Below are positions 49,354 to 60,088 of a stretch of DNA of 64,000 nt, piece by piece. Position 1 is the stretch's first letter. Each line of letters begins with the position of its first letter. Origin of the DNA: Salinithrix halophila (GTDB lineage Bacteria > Bacillota > Bacilli > Thermoactinomycetales > DSM-45169); NCBI RefSeq assembly GCF_042650125.1, contig NZ_JBHSAP010000015.1, positions 124,001 through 188,000 of the forward strand, read 5' to 3'. The translations under genes were made by a program, and so were the position numbers. The notes under the pieces are model-generated. The model was not told the origin of the DNA and made no database searches. It saw only the letters and a list, made by a program, of their open reading frames with translations.

Positions 49354-50100
49354 ATGGAAATTGCGCCTAGAGTAGATTTTTTGGGCCTCACCTTCGATGT
49401 CTCCGTGATGATCGGCACGGTCGTTACCAGCATCCTCGTCCTGCTCCTTACCATCCTTGCCACCCGGAACGTCCAGATGCGGCCCGGCGGGTTGCAGAAT
49501 CTGGTGGAGATGATCCTGGATTTCGTCCGCGGGATCCTCAATATCAGCTTCGATCAGAAGACGGCGGAGAAGTATCTGGGCTTCACCTTGACACTCTTTC
49601 TCTTCATCTTTATCGCCAACCAGCTCGGGGTGATGCTGATGGTGACCACGGAAGTGCACCATCCAATTCCAGGGCTGGGGGTGACCGCGGAAGCCTTGAA
49701 AGACTCCCATGGCATTGCCTGGTTGAAGTCGCCCACCGCTGACCTCAACGTAACCGTTGTCATGGCAGTTGGGATCGCACTCTTCGCCCACTTCATGGGA
49801 ATCCGGAAGAACGCCAAAGGGTATATCTCTCACTACTTTCAGCCCTTCGCCCCCATGGCTCTGATCCACATCATCGACGAGATCGCCAAACCGACGACAC
49901 ACGCCATGCGTCTCTGGGCCAACATCTTCGCGGGGGAAGTGCTGATCACCATCATGCTCACCTACGGCGGGCCGCTGATGACCGGAGCTCCCCTTGTGGT
50001 ATGGCTGGGCTACTCGCTCTTCGTCGGCACGATCCAGGCCTACGTCTTCACTGTGTTGGCGTCCGTATACATCGCGCAGAAGACTGTGCAAGACCATTAA
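49354..50100 (+). CDS. atpB: ATP synthase F0 subunit a
   Basis: A 248-residue subunit a of the proton channel. The essential arginine is in AMRLWANIFAGEVL (about residue 188), and YSLFVGTIQAYVFTVLASVYI is the last helix pair. It moves protons between half-channels and the c ring. It starts three bases after atpI. Confidence 0.95.
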   Translation: MEIAPRVDFLGLTFDVSVMIGTVVTSILVLLLTILATRNVQMRPGGLQNLVEMILDFVRGILNISFDQKTAEKYLGFTLTLFLFIFIANQLGVMLMVTTEVHHPIPGLGVTAEALKDSHGIAWLKSPTADLNVTVVMAVGIALFAHFMGIRKNAKGYISHYFQPFAPMALIHIIDEIAKPTTHAMRLWANIFAGEVLITIMLTYGGPLMTGAPLVVWLGYSLFVGTIQAYVFTVLASVYIAQKTVQDH

Positions 50101-50133
50101 ATCAACGATTGATTCCAAGGAGGAATTTATACA

Positions 50134-50358
50134 ATGGAAATGTCCGTACTCGCAGGTGCCATTCTGATCGCTTTCGCCGCCATCGCCGGTGGTATCGGTA
50201 ACTCCCTCGTCATCTCCAAATACCTGGAAGGCATCACACGTCAACCGGAAGCTCGGGGAACCCTCTTCGGCCAGATGTTTATCGGGATCGGTCTGGTCGA
50301 GGCGCTGCCGATCATCTCTGTGGCCTTCGGCATCCTGGTTCTGTTCGGCATCATCTAA
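50134..50358 (+). CDS. atpE: ATP synthase F0 subunit c
   Basis: A 74-residue hairpin of two helices with the polar loop RQPEARG. The ion-carrying Glu is in GLVEALPI (about 57). I see no evident set of extra sodium-binding residues, so proton use is likely. AAGGAGG precedes the start. Confidence 0.96.
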   Translation: MEMSVLAGAILIAFAAIAGGIGNSLVISKYLEGITRQPEARGTLFGQMFIGIGLVEALPIISVAFGILVLFGII

Positions 50359-50448
50359 GCGGAAACTAGGGTTCAACGGCGGGGATATCGATTCCCGCCT
50401 TGCTTACTGTAGACGTATCGCAATAGGGATTGAAGGGAGTGACTCGGT

Positions 50449-50937
50449 GTGCTGCAACTAAATTGGGGGACCATGATTTTTCAGGCGGTCGCCTTTATCG
50501 CCCTGATGCTGTTGGTATCTAAATTTGCTCTCCGGCCGATGCTGGGAGTGTTGAAGAAGCGTCAGGATTATATCGACGAACAGATCTCCTCCGCGGAAAA
50601 GAACCGCGAGCAGGCAGAAAAGCTGGTGGCCGAACAGCGGGAAGCTTTGGAAGCGGCCCGTGGGGAAGCCAAAGAGATCCTGGAACGGACCAAATCCCAG
50701 AAAGAACGGGAAGCGGAAGAAATCATCAAAGGCGCCCAGGAACGCGCCGAGCGGATGATCAAGGAAGCTACCTCCGAGATCGCCATGGAGAAAGAAAAAG
50801 CCCTGGCGGAATTGCGGGACGAAGTGGGTCGCCTTACCGTCCTCCTCGCCTCCAAAGTCATGGAGAAAGAGCTGGATGAAAAGGAACAGGCTAAGCTGGT
50901 GGACCGTTACCTCGACCGGGTAGGCGAACTGCAATGA
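50449..50937 (+). CDS. atpF: ATP synthase F0 subunit b
   Basis: A 162-residue peripheral stalk subunit: one N-terminal membrane helix (FQAVAFIALMLLVSKFAL), then a long charged coiled coil (about 30-150) with an LKKRQDYIDEQISSAEKNRE start. GTG 50449 is the likely start. Its end overlaps atpH. Confidence 0.94.
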   Translation: MLQLNWGTMIFQAVAFIALMLLVSKFALRPMLGVLKKRQDYIDEQISSAEKNREQAEKLVAEQREALEAARGEAKEILERTKSQKEREAEEIIKGAQERAERMIKEATSEIAMEKEKALAELRDEVGRLTVLLASKVMEKELDEKEQAKLVDRYLDRVGELQ

Positions 50938-51479
50938 GCCAGTCCATTGTAGCGAAACGGTATGCCAGAGCCTTGTTTGAAGCAGCCCGGGATAAAGGGC
51001 AGCTGGATTTGGTCGAAAAGGAATGGGAAGCAGTGGCGGAGGCTCTGCGCCAAGTGCCGGAAGCACGGGCTTGGATGGCCCACCCATCGGTGACACCGGA
51101 ACAGAAGAAAGCCTTCTTCTCCAAACTGCTCGAAAACGTGTCGGAGTTGACGAAAAACCTTCTTCTGGTGCTGATTGACCGGCGACGGGAAGGGGCCATC
51201 GAAGGGATCGGTGAGGAGTATAAACTCCTCGCTAACGAATCCCGAGGCATCGCTGACGCGGAAGTGGTCACCGCCCGTCCCTTGACCGACAAAGAAGAAA
51301 AAGAATTGATCGCTGTATTCCAGAAGCGGATCGGGAAGACCCTGGTGGTAAAGAACCGTGTCGATTCCGACCTCCTGGGCGGCGTGATCGTCAAGATCGG
51401 CGACCGGTTGTATGACGGCAGCCTCGCCGGCAAGTTGGAGCGTTTCCAAAAACAGCTCAAAAACTCCCGTGTAGGGTGA
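50934..51479 (+). CDS. atpH: ATP synthase F1 subunit delta
   Basis: A 181-residue delta subunit (OSCP family) that joins the peripheral stalk to F1. IVAKRYARALFEAARDKGQL is the N-terminal signature, and VKNRVDSDLLGGVIVKIGDRLYDGS is the C-terminal one. The first four bases overlap atpF. Confidence 0.95.
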   Translation: MSQSIVAKRYARALFEAARDKGQLDLVEKEWEAVAEALRQVPEARAWMAHPSVTPEQKKAFFSKLLENVSELTKNLLLVLIDRRREGAIEGIGEEYKLLANESRGIADAEVVTARPLTDKEEKELIAVFQKRIGKTLVVKNRVDSDLLGGVIVKIGDRLYDGSLAGKLERFQKQLKNSRVG

Positions 51480-51507
51480 CTCGGATCGGAAGGATAGGGG
51501 TGAAATC

Positions 51508-53022
<1,515 letters not shown>

Positions 53023-53127
53023 AACGATTTTCCCTAGCATCGATCATGCGTCGGCATGACTGTCGGTCGACGCCCTTTCCGGGGCGGCCGCAGTTAACCA
53101 TCGACGGAGGAAAGGCGGTGAATAGCC

Positions 53128-53997
53128 ATGGCAGAAAACATGCGGGATATCAAGCGGCGTATCCGTTCCTTCCAGAACATGAAACAGATTACCAAGGCGA
53201 TGGAGATGGTCGCCGCTGCCAATCTCCGCAAAGCCCAGGAGCAGGCTCAGGCTTCCCGACCCTATACGGATAAGATGCGAGAGGTGATCGCTTCCGTCGC
53301 CACCGGTACCCAGGGGATCAAGCATCCGATGCTAATTTCCCGCCCAGTGAAAAAGACGGGTTACCTCGTGATCACGTCGGACCGGGGACTGGCCGGTGGG
53401 TTCAATGCGAACCTGTTACGGAATCTCCTACAAACCATCGGAAACCGGCACGGGAGCCGCGACGAGTATGCCATATTCGTCATCGGCCGCAAAGGGCGTG
53501 ACTTCCTGAAACGGCGTGAACACCCGATTATCGAGGAGATCACGGGAATCCCCGATTCACCGGAGTACGCAGACATCAAGCCGATCGCCCAACGGGCTGT
53601 CAAGATGTTTGCCGACGGGGAGTTCGACGAACTCAACCTGGTCTATAACGAATTCATCAATCCGGTGACCCAGCGCCCTGTGGAAAAACGGCTTCTTCCC
53701 TTGGCCGAAGTGGAAGGGGAAGAGAAGGACGGACAAAAGGCGCTTTATGAATATGAGCCTTCCGCGGAAGAGGTGCTGGAGGCCATCCTGCCGCGTTACG
53801 CGGAGACCCTGGTCTATAGTGCCCTACTGGAATCCAAAGCAAGTGAATTCGGCTCTCGGATGACGGCGATGAGCAGCGCCACGGACAACGCCGGTGAGCT
53901 GATCGGCAAGTTGACGCTGAAGTACAACCGGGCGCGTCAGGCCGCGATCACTCAGGAGCTGGCAGAGATCGTCGGCGGGGCCAACGCCCTCAGCTAA
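53128..53997 (+). CDS. atpG: ATP synthase F1 subunit gamma
   Basis: A 289-residue rotor shaft subunit. MRDIKRRIRSFQNMKQITKAMEMVAAANLRKAQ at the N-terminus and SEFGSRMTAMSSATDNAGELI at the C-terminus form the antiparallel coiled coil; SDRGLAGGFNANL is the conserved central motif. It is intact. Confidence 0.96.
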   Translation: MAENMRDIKRRIRSFQNMKQITKAMEMVAAANLRKAQEQAQASRPYTDKMREVIASVATGTQGIKHPMLISRPVKKTGYLVITSDRGLAGGFNANLLRNLLQTIGNRHGSRDEYAIFVIGRKGRDFLKRREHPIIEEITGIPDSPEYADIKPIAQRAVKMFADGEFDELNLVYNEFINPVTQRPVEKRLLPLAEVEGEEKDGQKALYEYEPSAEEVLEAILPRYAETLVYSALLESKASEFGSRMTAMSSATDNAGELIGKLTLKYNRARQAAITQELAEIVGGANALS

Positions 53998-54123
53998 ACG
54001 GATACGGGGCGGAAAGGAGAGGGTCTTCCCTCTCTCGCTTCGGATATCGGATCAGAGTTCGTACAACAGGACAAGATTCCGTCAGCGGCAAAGCCGCTAA
54101 CGGGCTTCTAAGGAGGGAAACGG

Positions 54124-55533
54124 ATGAGCACTGGACGCGTCAGCCAGGTGATGGGCCCCGTCGTCGACATTCAGTTCGAACGCGGCCATCTGCCTGAAAT
54201 CAACAACGCGATCAAGATTCAAAATAAAGCCAAGACCAGCAACGAGCAGGACATCGACCTGACCGTGGAAGCCGCCCTCCATCTGGGGGATAACATGGTG
54301 CGCTGTATTGCCATGTCTTCTACCGACGGTCTGGTCCGTGGGATGGAAGCGGTGGATACGGGGAAAGCAATTACAATCCCCGTTGGCCGCCCCACCCTCG
54401 GTCGGGTATTTAATGTCTTAGGTGAGCCGATTGACGAGAAGAATGAAGTGGTTTCCAACGACCATTATTCCATTCATCGGCCTGCCCCCGCTTATGAGAA
54501 CCTCTCTACCCAGGAAGAGATCCTGGAAACGGGGATTAAGGTTGTCGATCTCTTGGCACCCTACGCCAAGGGCGGAAAGATTGGCCTTTTTGGCGGTGCC
54601 GGTGTGGGTAAGACCGTTCTGATTCAGGAACTGATCCACAACATCGCTCAAGAGCACGGCGGTCTATCCGTATTTGCCGGTGTAGGGGAGCGTACCCGGG
54701 AAGGGAACGACCTCTATCACGAAATGAGTGATTCCGGCGTGATCGAGAAGACCACGATGGTCTTCGGCCAGATGAACGAGCCGCCGGGTGCCCGGATGCG
54801 GGTCGCGTTGACCGGTCTTACCATGGCTGAATACTTCCGCGATGAGGAAGGACAGGACGTGCTGTTCTTCGTCGACAACATCTTCCGCTTTACCCAGGCG
54901 GGGTCTGAAGTGTCCGCCCTGTTGGGCCGGATGCCTTCCGCCGTGGGTTATCAGCCGACGCTCGCCACGGAAATGGGTCAGCTGCAAGAGCGGATTACCT
55001 CGACCAAGAAGGGTTCCGTGACCTCGATCCAGGCTATCTATGTGCCGGCTGACGACTATACCGACCCGGCACCGGCGACCACCTTCGCCCACTTGGATGC
55101 CACCACCAACCTGGAGCGCTCCCTGGCGGCCAAGGCCATTTTCCCCGCTGTGGATCCCCTCGCCTCCACCTCCCGGATTCTTGCTCCTTCGGTCGTCGGC
55201 CAGGAGCACTACGATGTAGCTCGGGGTGTGCAGGAAATCCTGCAGCGGTATAAAGAATTGCAGGATATCATCGCCATCTTGGGGATGGACGAATTGTCCG
55301 AGGAAGACAAGCAAACCGTCGCCCGGGCCCGTCGGATCGAGAAATTCCTTTCCCAGCCGATGAACGTGGCCGAGCAATTCACCGGCCAGCCCGGGAAGTA
55401 CGTTCCGGTTAAGGATACCGTCCGCAGCTTCAAAGAAATCCTGGACGGTAAGCACGACAACCTTCCGGAAGACGCCTTCTACATGGTGGGAAGCATCGAA
55501 GAAGCCGTGGAAAAGGCGAAACAGCTCGCGTAA
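54124..55533 (+). CDS. atpD: ATP synthase F1 subunit beta
   Basis: The catalytic subunit, 469 residues. Walker A is GGAGVGKTVL (about 156-165), the catalytic Glu is in GERTREGND, and LFFVDNIFRFTQAGSEVSALLGRMPSAVGYQPTL includes Walker B. GAGGGAAACGG precedes the start. It is separated from atpG by 126 bp with no clear terminator. Confidence 0.97.
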   Translation: MSTGRVSQVMGPVVDIQFERGHLPEINNAIKIQNKAKTSNEQDIDLTVEAALHLGDNMVRCIAMSSTDGLVRGMEAVDTGKAITIPVGRPTLGRVFNVLGEPIDEKNEVVSNDHYSIHRPAPAYENLSTQEEILETGIKVVDLLAPYAKGGKIGLFGGAGVGKTVLIQELIHNIAQEHGGLSVFAGVGERTREGNDLYHEMSDSGVIEKTTMVFGQMNEPPGARMRVALTGLTMAEYFRDEEGQDVLFFVDNIFRFTQAGSEVSALLGRMPSAVGYQPTLATEMGQLQERITSTKKGSVTSIQAIYVPADDYTDPAPATTFAHLDATTNLERSLAAKAIFPAVDPLASTSRILAPSVVGQEHYDVARGVQEILQRYKELQDIIAILGMDELSEEDKQTVARARRIEKFLSQPMNVAEQFTGQPGKYVPVKDTVRSFKEILDGKHDNLPEDAFYMVGSIEEAVEKAKQLA

Positions 55534-55560
55534 TCCGCGGGTTGAAAGGAGAGGCTGTCC

Positions 55561-55965
55561 ATGAGTACCATGCAATTGGACATCGTCACCCCGGAGCGGA
55601 AGGTATACTCCGAACAGGTGGACATGGTCGTTGCCAGGGCTGCCGAAGGAGATATCGGGATTTTGCCCCACCACAGCCCCTTTATCAGCCCGCTTCAGGT
55701 GACGGCGGTCAAAGTGAAAAAAGACGGTGAGGAGCAGCTGATTGCGATCAGCGGCGGGTTTATCGAAGTGCATGATAACAAGGTGACCCTCCTCGCCGAA
55801 TCGGCGGAACTGCCGGGGGAAATCGACGTCAACCGCGCTATTGCAGCCAAGGAACGAGCCGAAAATCGTCTGGCTGATAAGAAGCAGGAAGACCTTGACT
55901 TTAAACGGGCACAGCTTTCCCTGCAACGGGCGATGGTTCGCATCCGTGTCGGCAAAGCCCGTTGA
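55561..55965 (+). CDS. atpC: ATP synthase F1 subunit epsilon
   Basis: A 134-residue regulatory subunit. The N-terminal beta barrel includes DIVTPERKVYSEQVDMV and GDIGILPHHSPFISPL, and the C-terminal helices are about residues 90-134. It is the last gene of the atp operon. Confidence 0.95.
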   Translation: MSTMQLDIVTPERKVYSEQVDMVVARAAEGDIGILPHHSPFISPLQVTAVKVKKDGEEQLIAISGGFIEVHDNKVTLLAESAELPGEIDVNRAIAAKERAENRLADKKQEDLDFKRAQLSLQRAMVRIRVGKAR

Positions 55966-55988
55966 GGCTTGACTTACTTGTTGTAATG

Positions 55989-56019
55989 AAAAGGCAACCC
56001 CTACTGGGGTTGCCTTTTT
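55989..56019 (+). terminator. Terminator after the atp operon
   Basis: AAAAGGCAACCCC (55989-56001) with GGGGTTGCCTTTTT (56006-56019) and a TACT loop. It is strong and bidirectional in form. Confidence 0.92.
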
Positions 56020-56281
56020 CAATGGGGGATTGCACGCTCGTGTTACAACTTTGGACGTAGGGTGGATCGCCGTGGGATGTAGGACCGGACTGTGATACAA
56101 TGGGGAAAAGTCCCCCTGGTTTTCTCAGGGACGGCGCTTATTGAAAGCGCTGTCATAGGGGGGATTCCTGGAGAACGGTTTTCCGAACGGGCGCTCACTT
56201 TGTAGGAAGTGCGGAAGGGAAGGGCTTGATGCGTTCCAGGTTCAGAGCTGAGCATGGATGGTGGTGACGCCAGGAAAGGTT

Positions 56282-56290
56282 TGGTATAAT
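56282..56290 (+). promoter_or_regulatory. Extended -10 promoter of the nuo operon
   Basis: TGGTATAAT (56282-56290) with a poor -35 (GTGACG or GTGGTG near 56261-56269). It lies about 100 bp before nuoA. The other sequence in the 425-bp atpC-nuoA gap shows no gene. Confidence 0.55.
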
Positions 56291-56391
56291 CGCAATGGAA
56301 GAAATAGCAATAAAATTGCGGTACTAGGCTCCGGCAGTTTTATGCTTCATTCTGAGGAAGCTTTTCCATGATGAGGGATGGAGGGACATCG

Positions 56392-56766
56392 ATGGAGTAC
56401 ACCGAAAGTTATATGACCGTAGTGATCTTCATTATCCTGGGTCTGGCGCTTCCCGCTGCGGCATTGACGGCAGGCCGTCTGTTGCGTCCTCACAGGCCGT
56501 CACCGGCCAAGACGATCAGTTATGAAAGCGGAGTGGACCCTACCGGTGACAGTTGGGTCCAGTTCAATGTCCGGTATTATTTATTCGCCCTGTTATTTGT
56601 GATCTTTGATGTAGAGACGGTTTTTCTCTATCCTTGGGCGGTTGCTTACGATACATTACGGGCTGAGATGGGCTTGTTTATCCTGGTGGAGATGCTGATC
56701 TTTGTCCTGTTTTTACTCATCGGTTTGATTTACGCCTGGAAAAAGAAGGTGTTGGAATGGACATAA
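56392..56766 (+). CDS. nuoA: NADH-quinone oxidoreductase subunit A
   Basis: A 124-residue complex I membrane subunit with three helices. TISYESGVDPTGDSWVQFNVRYYLFALLFVIFDVETVFLYPWA is the diagnostic loop and helix (about 45-87). The start is ATG 56392, five bases after GGAGGGA. It overlaps nuoB by 10 bases. Confidence 0.95.
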   Translation: MEYTESYMTVVIFIILGLALPAAALTAGRLLRPHRPSPAKTISYESGVDPTGDSWVQFNVRYYLFALLFVIFDVETVFLYPWAVAYDTLRAEMGLFILVEMLIFVLFLLIGLIYAWKKKVLEWT

Positions 56767-57275
56767 AGTTGGAGGGCCTCACACCGGACACGGAAGAGGA
56801 GCTAAAGCGCAACGTTCTGACCACGACCCTGGATCAGGTGAAAGCATGGGCTCGCAGCAATTCCCTGTGGCCGATGACATTCGGATTGGCGTGCTGTGCG
56901 ATTGAGATGATGGGAACTGGGGCGGCTCACTATGATTTGGATCGGTTCGGTTCCTTTTTTCGGGCCTCCCCTCGTCAGTCGGATGTCATGATTGTCGCCG
57001 GGACGGTTACGAAAAAGATGGGACCGCTTTTACGCCGGCTGTACGATCAGATGCCGGAGCCCAAATGGGTGATCGCGATGGGATCCTGTGCCACAGCGGG
57101 GGGGCCTTACGTCAAATCTTATGCGGTGATTAAAGGGGTGGATCAGATCGTTCCGGTCGACGTCTACATTCCCGGCTGCCCGCCTAACCCGGCGGCGCTC
57201 ATCTACGGGATCAATAAGCTGCAGGAAAAAATCCGCTATGAAGCGAGAACGGGGAAGAGGGTGACCCAGCGGTGA
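56757..57275 (+). CDS. nuoB: NADH-quinone oxidoreductase subunit B
   Basis: A 172-residue peripheral-arm subunit that holds the terminal N2 4Fe-4S cluster. The tandem cysteines are in ACCAIEMMG (about 44-45), the others in GSCATAGGPY and PGCPPNPAAL. In complex I this cluster reduces quinone at the interface with NuoD, whose gene is not found here. Confidence 0.96.
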   Translation: MDIKLEGLTPDTEEELKRNVLTTTLDQVKAWARSNSLWPMTFGLACCAIEMMGTGAAHYDLDRFGSFFRASPRQSDVMIVAGTVTKKMGPLLRRLYDQMPEPKWVIAMGSCATAGGPYVKSYAVIKGVDQIVPVDVYIPGCPPNPAALIYGINKLQEKIRYEARTGKRVTQR

Positions 57276-58090
57276 CAGAGAGAGACAACGGAAAAGCGGA
57301 GAAAAAAGCCGATTCTTCGGCAGGGGAGAACCCACCGGAAACGGGGGAACAGTCCCGCGGGGATGCTTCTGAAACCAGAAAGCAAACTCAGGAATCCCCT
57401 TCCTCTGGGGCCGCTGCCGAAAAGAGGGGCACGGAAAATGAACCCAGCAGAGAAATGAACGGGGAATCCGAAGGAAAGGTCGCCGGCTCCGAGAAAGATC
57501 TAAAGACAAAAACCGCCGCTGCGGCGAAAGCAGCCGCAGCAGCCAAGCCCAAGGTGGGAAGTGCCCGTAAGCGTCCCAGCGGAAAAAAGCCAGAGGAGCC
57601 GTTGGAGCCCTCCCCCAAACAACCGCTTCTGGATGCCTTTGTCGCCAAGTTGAAACAAGGGGTGGGCGAAAAAGCGGTGGAGGATTCCTTTATCAACCGG
57701 CTCAATGGGCATTTGCCCACCCTAGTAATCCCTGCGGCCCGATGGCTGGAGGTGGCCCGTTTCATCAAAGAGGATGAAAGCTTCGCCTTCGACTTTCTGC
57801 AAAATTTATCAGGGGTGGATTACGAAACCCACATGGAAGTCGTCGTTCATCTTTATTCCCTAGAGCATCGTCATTCCCTCTGTGTCCGAGTGAAAACCGA
57901 TCGAGAAGCATCCATCGTCCCTTCGGTGACGCAGGTGTGGCAGGCAGCGGACTGGAATGAGCGGGAGGTTTACGACTTGTTGGGAATCCGGTTTACTGAA
58001 CACCCCAATCTGAAGAGAATCCTCATGCCTGATGACTGGGTGGGACACCCCTTGCGCAAAGATTACCAAGCCTACGATGGGGACATCTGA
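57272..58090 (+). CDS. nuoC: NADH-quinone oxidoreductase subunit C with long N-terminal extension
   Basis: A 272-residue protein. The C-terminal 155 residues are the NuoC 30-kDa domain (WLEVARFIKEDESFAFDFLQ, VQVWQAADWNEREVYDLLGI then RFTEHPNLKRILMPDDW, HPLRKDY). The first 115 or so are a charged low-complexity tail rich in Glu, Lys, Ser and Ala with an alanine-lysine stretch (TAAAAKAAAAAKPK). Such extensions occur in several Bacilli. GTG 57272 overlaps nuoB by four bases. The domain is not fused to NuoD. Confidence 0.93.
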   Translation: MTERDNGKAEKKADSSAGENPPETGEQSRGDASETRKQTQESPSSGAAAEKRGTENEPSREMNGESEGKVAGSEKDLKTKTAAAAKAAAAAKPKVGSARKRPSGKKPEEPLEPSPKQPLLDAFVAKLKQGVGEKAVEDSFINRLNGHLPTLVIPAARWLEVARFIKEDESFAFDFLQNLSGVDYETHMEVVVHLYSLEHRHSLCVRVKTDREASIVPSVTQVWQAADWNEREVYDLLGIRFTEHPNLKRILMPDDWVGHPLRKDYQAYDGDI

Positions 58091-58142
58091 CGGGGCCCGG
58101 CATTCCGATTTTATCTCATTTCACGGGGAGGTGGATGCCACC

Positions 58143-59117
58143 TTGCAAGCCATGACTATACTCGGGCCGGTGGTTCTCCTGCTGGTTGTACTCGGTTTCG
58201 TGACGATGTCCATCTTGTTTGAGCGGAAAGTGATCGGTTGGATGCAGGGGCGTCACGGCCCCAACCGGGTTGGCCCTTGGGGGATGCTACAGACCGTGGC
58301 CGACGTGTTAAAGCTGTTGCTGAAGGAAGACATTATTCCCGCTAAAGCCGATCGTTCCCTGTTCAAGATCGCCCCGGTGATCGCCTTCGTCCCTGCTTTC
58401 GCCGTCCTGGCGGTGATCCCTTTTACTCCCAAACTTGTCTTTGCCGATCTTGGTGTGGGGCTTCTCTACTACATCGCTGTTTCCAGCATCACCACCATCG
58501 GTGTCCTAGCCGGAGGGTGGGCTTCCAATAACAAATACGCACTCCTCGGGGCGATGCGTTCCGCAGCTCAGATGATCAGTTACGAAATCCCGCTGGTGAT
58601 GGCGGTCGTTGGCGTGATCATGAGTGCCGGCTCGATCAACTTGGTGAAGATCGTCGAAGCTCAGCAAGATGTCTGGTACATTTTGCCCCAGATCATCGGT
58701 TTCGCCGTTTTTTTCGTGGCTTCCCTTGCGGAATTAAACCGGACTCCCTTTGATCTGCCTGAAGCGGAATCGGAACTGGTGTCCGGTTACCATGTCGAAT
58801 ACACCGGCTTCCGATTCGCCTTTTTCATGTTGGCGGAGTATGTGTATGTGTTCGCTATGGCAGGATTGACGACCGTTCTCTTTCTCGGCGGGTGGAACCC
58901 GGTCTTCGGCCTCGATGTCATCCCCCCGATACTCTGGTTTCTTCTTAAGTTTTTCGTGATTGTTTTTTCGCTATTTTGGATTCGGGCAACACTTCCGAGG
59001 ATTCGGATCGACCAATTGATGCAACTGGGGTGGAAAGTGCTTCTGCCCCTCGCCCTCGCTAACATCTTCCTGTCCGCGGTGCTAAAAGAAGTACCGGGGA
59101 TCGGAAATTTCTACTGA
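58143..59117 (+). CDS. nuoH: NADH-quinone oxidoreductase subunit H
   Basis: A 324-residue membrane subunit that forms part of the quinone site. Motifs are FERKVIGWMQGRHGPNRVGP, LLKEDIIPAKADR, ISYEIPL and AELNRTPFDLPEAESELVSG(Y). TTG 58143 is taken as start since GGGGAGGTGG ends nine bases upstream; ATG 58152 is an alternative. It lies only 52 bp after nuoC, so no room is left for nuoD. Confidence 0.95.
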   Translation: MQAMTILGPVVLLLVVLGFVTMSILFERKVIGWMQGRHGPNRVGPWGMLQTVADVLKLLLKEDIIPAKADRSLFKIAPVIAFVPAFAVLAVIPFTPKLVFADLGVGLLYYIAVSSITTIGVLAGGWASNNKYALLGAMRSAAQMISYEIPLVMAVVGVIMSAGSINLVKIVEAQQDVWYILPQIIGFAVFFVASLAELNRTPFDLPEAESELVSGYHVEYTGFRFAFFMLAEYVYVFAMAGLTTVLFLGGWNPVFGLDVIPPILWFLLKFFVIVFSLFWIRATLPRIRIDQLMQLGWKVLLPLALANIFLSAVLKEVPGIGNFY

Positions 59118-59138
59118 GCCCGCCAAGGAGGGATACCC

Positions 59139-59576
59139 ATGAAGGGTCTGATTAAGGGGATGGGGGTCACGCTGAAGACGATGACTAAGCAGAAAGTGAC
59201 CCACCATTATCCTGATGAGCCGATGAACATGCCGGACCGCTTTCGAGGGATCCAGCACTTTGACCCGGAAAAGTGTATCGTCTGCAATCAATGTGTCCGG
59301 GTTTGCCCGACGGACTGTATCACCCTGACTGGTCGAAAGCACCCGGATCCCGGCAAGCGGGGAAAAATCATCGATACCTATGATATCAATTTTGAAATCT
59401 GCATCTTATGCGATCTCTGCACAGAGGTATGCCCGACCGAAGCGATCGTGATGACCCAGAATTTCGAATTGGCAGCCTATAGTCGGGACGACCTTTTTAA
59501 GGATATGGAATGGCTCCATGACAACAACAGCCGGATCCGCAGTGAGAATAATCTTAACGCCAAGGGGGTCAAGTGA
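59139..59576 (+). CDS. nuoI: NADH-quinone oxidoreductase subunit I
   Basis: A 145-residue ferredoxin-like subunit with two 4Fe-4S motifs: CIVCNQCVRVCPTDCI (about 48-63) and CILCDLCTEVCPTEAI (about 88-103). It carries electrons within the peripheral arm. The stop overlaps the nuoJ start (TGATG). Confidence 0.96.
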   Translation: MKGLIKGMGVTLKTMTKQKVTHHYPDEPMNMPDRFRGIQHFDPEKCIVCNQCVRVCPTDCITLTGRKHPDPGKRGKIIDTYDINFEICILCDLCTEVCPTEAIVMTQNFELAAYSRDDLFKDMEWLHDNNSRIRSENNLNAKGVK

Positions 59577-60088
59577 TGCTGATCTCCGGAGAGTTCATTG
59601 CCTTTTTCCTTCTGTCGATGATGGCGATCGGGGGGGCCATCTTTATGATTAACCTTACCCGAGTGGTCCACATGGTGCTGGCATTGGCTTTCACTTTTTT
59701 CAGTATCGCCGGTATTTATGTCCTCCTGAACGCAGAATTTCTGGCGGCCGTACAGGTGTTGATCTATACGGGAGCGGTTTCGATCTTGATGCTTTTCGGG
59801 ATTATGCTGACCCGCCACCGGGATGGCGGCGGGGATGAGACCAGTCGCCGACCCTGGCACACCTTGTTCAGCTTTCTCGGTGTTGCCGCTTTTTTCGGTG
59901 CCGTAATGTGGGTGATCTACCACACACCGATGCCTAGTGAAACCGCAAAAACGTCGGCGTACACCGTGGCCAAACTGGGGGAATCCGTCTTTAAACAGTA
60001 CGTGATCCCTTTTGAATTGACCTCCGTTCTTTTGCTGGTCGCTCTGGTGGGAGCGGTTATCCTGGCGAAAAAGGAGGCGGATTCCTGA
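59576..60088 (+). CDS. nuoJ: NADH-quinone oxidoreductase subunit J
   Basis: A 170-residue membrane subunit with five helices; AVQVLIYTGAVSILMLFGIMLT is the signature with the conserved Tyr. Start ATG 59576 overlaps the nuoI stop and is eight bases after GGGGG. Confidence 0.93.
   Translation: MLISGEFIAFFLLSMMAIGGAIFMINLTRVVHMVLALAFTFFSIAGIYVLLNAEFLAAVQVLIYTGAVSILMLFGIMLTRHRDGGGDETSRRPWHTLFSFLGVAAFFGAVMWVIYHTPMPSETAKTSAYTVAKLGESVFKQYVIPFELTSVLLLVALVGAVILAKKEADS

Noticed and set aside
49087..50376. A 429-codon minus-strand open frame over atpB and atpE
   Set aside because: Antisense to atpI, atpB and atpE; its composition (Gln, Asp and His runs) is typical of a shadow frame.
54664..56100. A 478-codon minus-strand open frame over atpD and atpC
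   Set aside because: Antisense to highly conserved ATP synthase genes, a result of GC-rich codon bias.
58081..58142. Remnant of the nuoD 3' end between nuoC and nuoH
   Set aside because: One frame reads FHGEVDA, faintly like the GEVDR end of NuoD, but it is too short and lacks the final Arg-stop, so no remnant is claimed.
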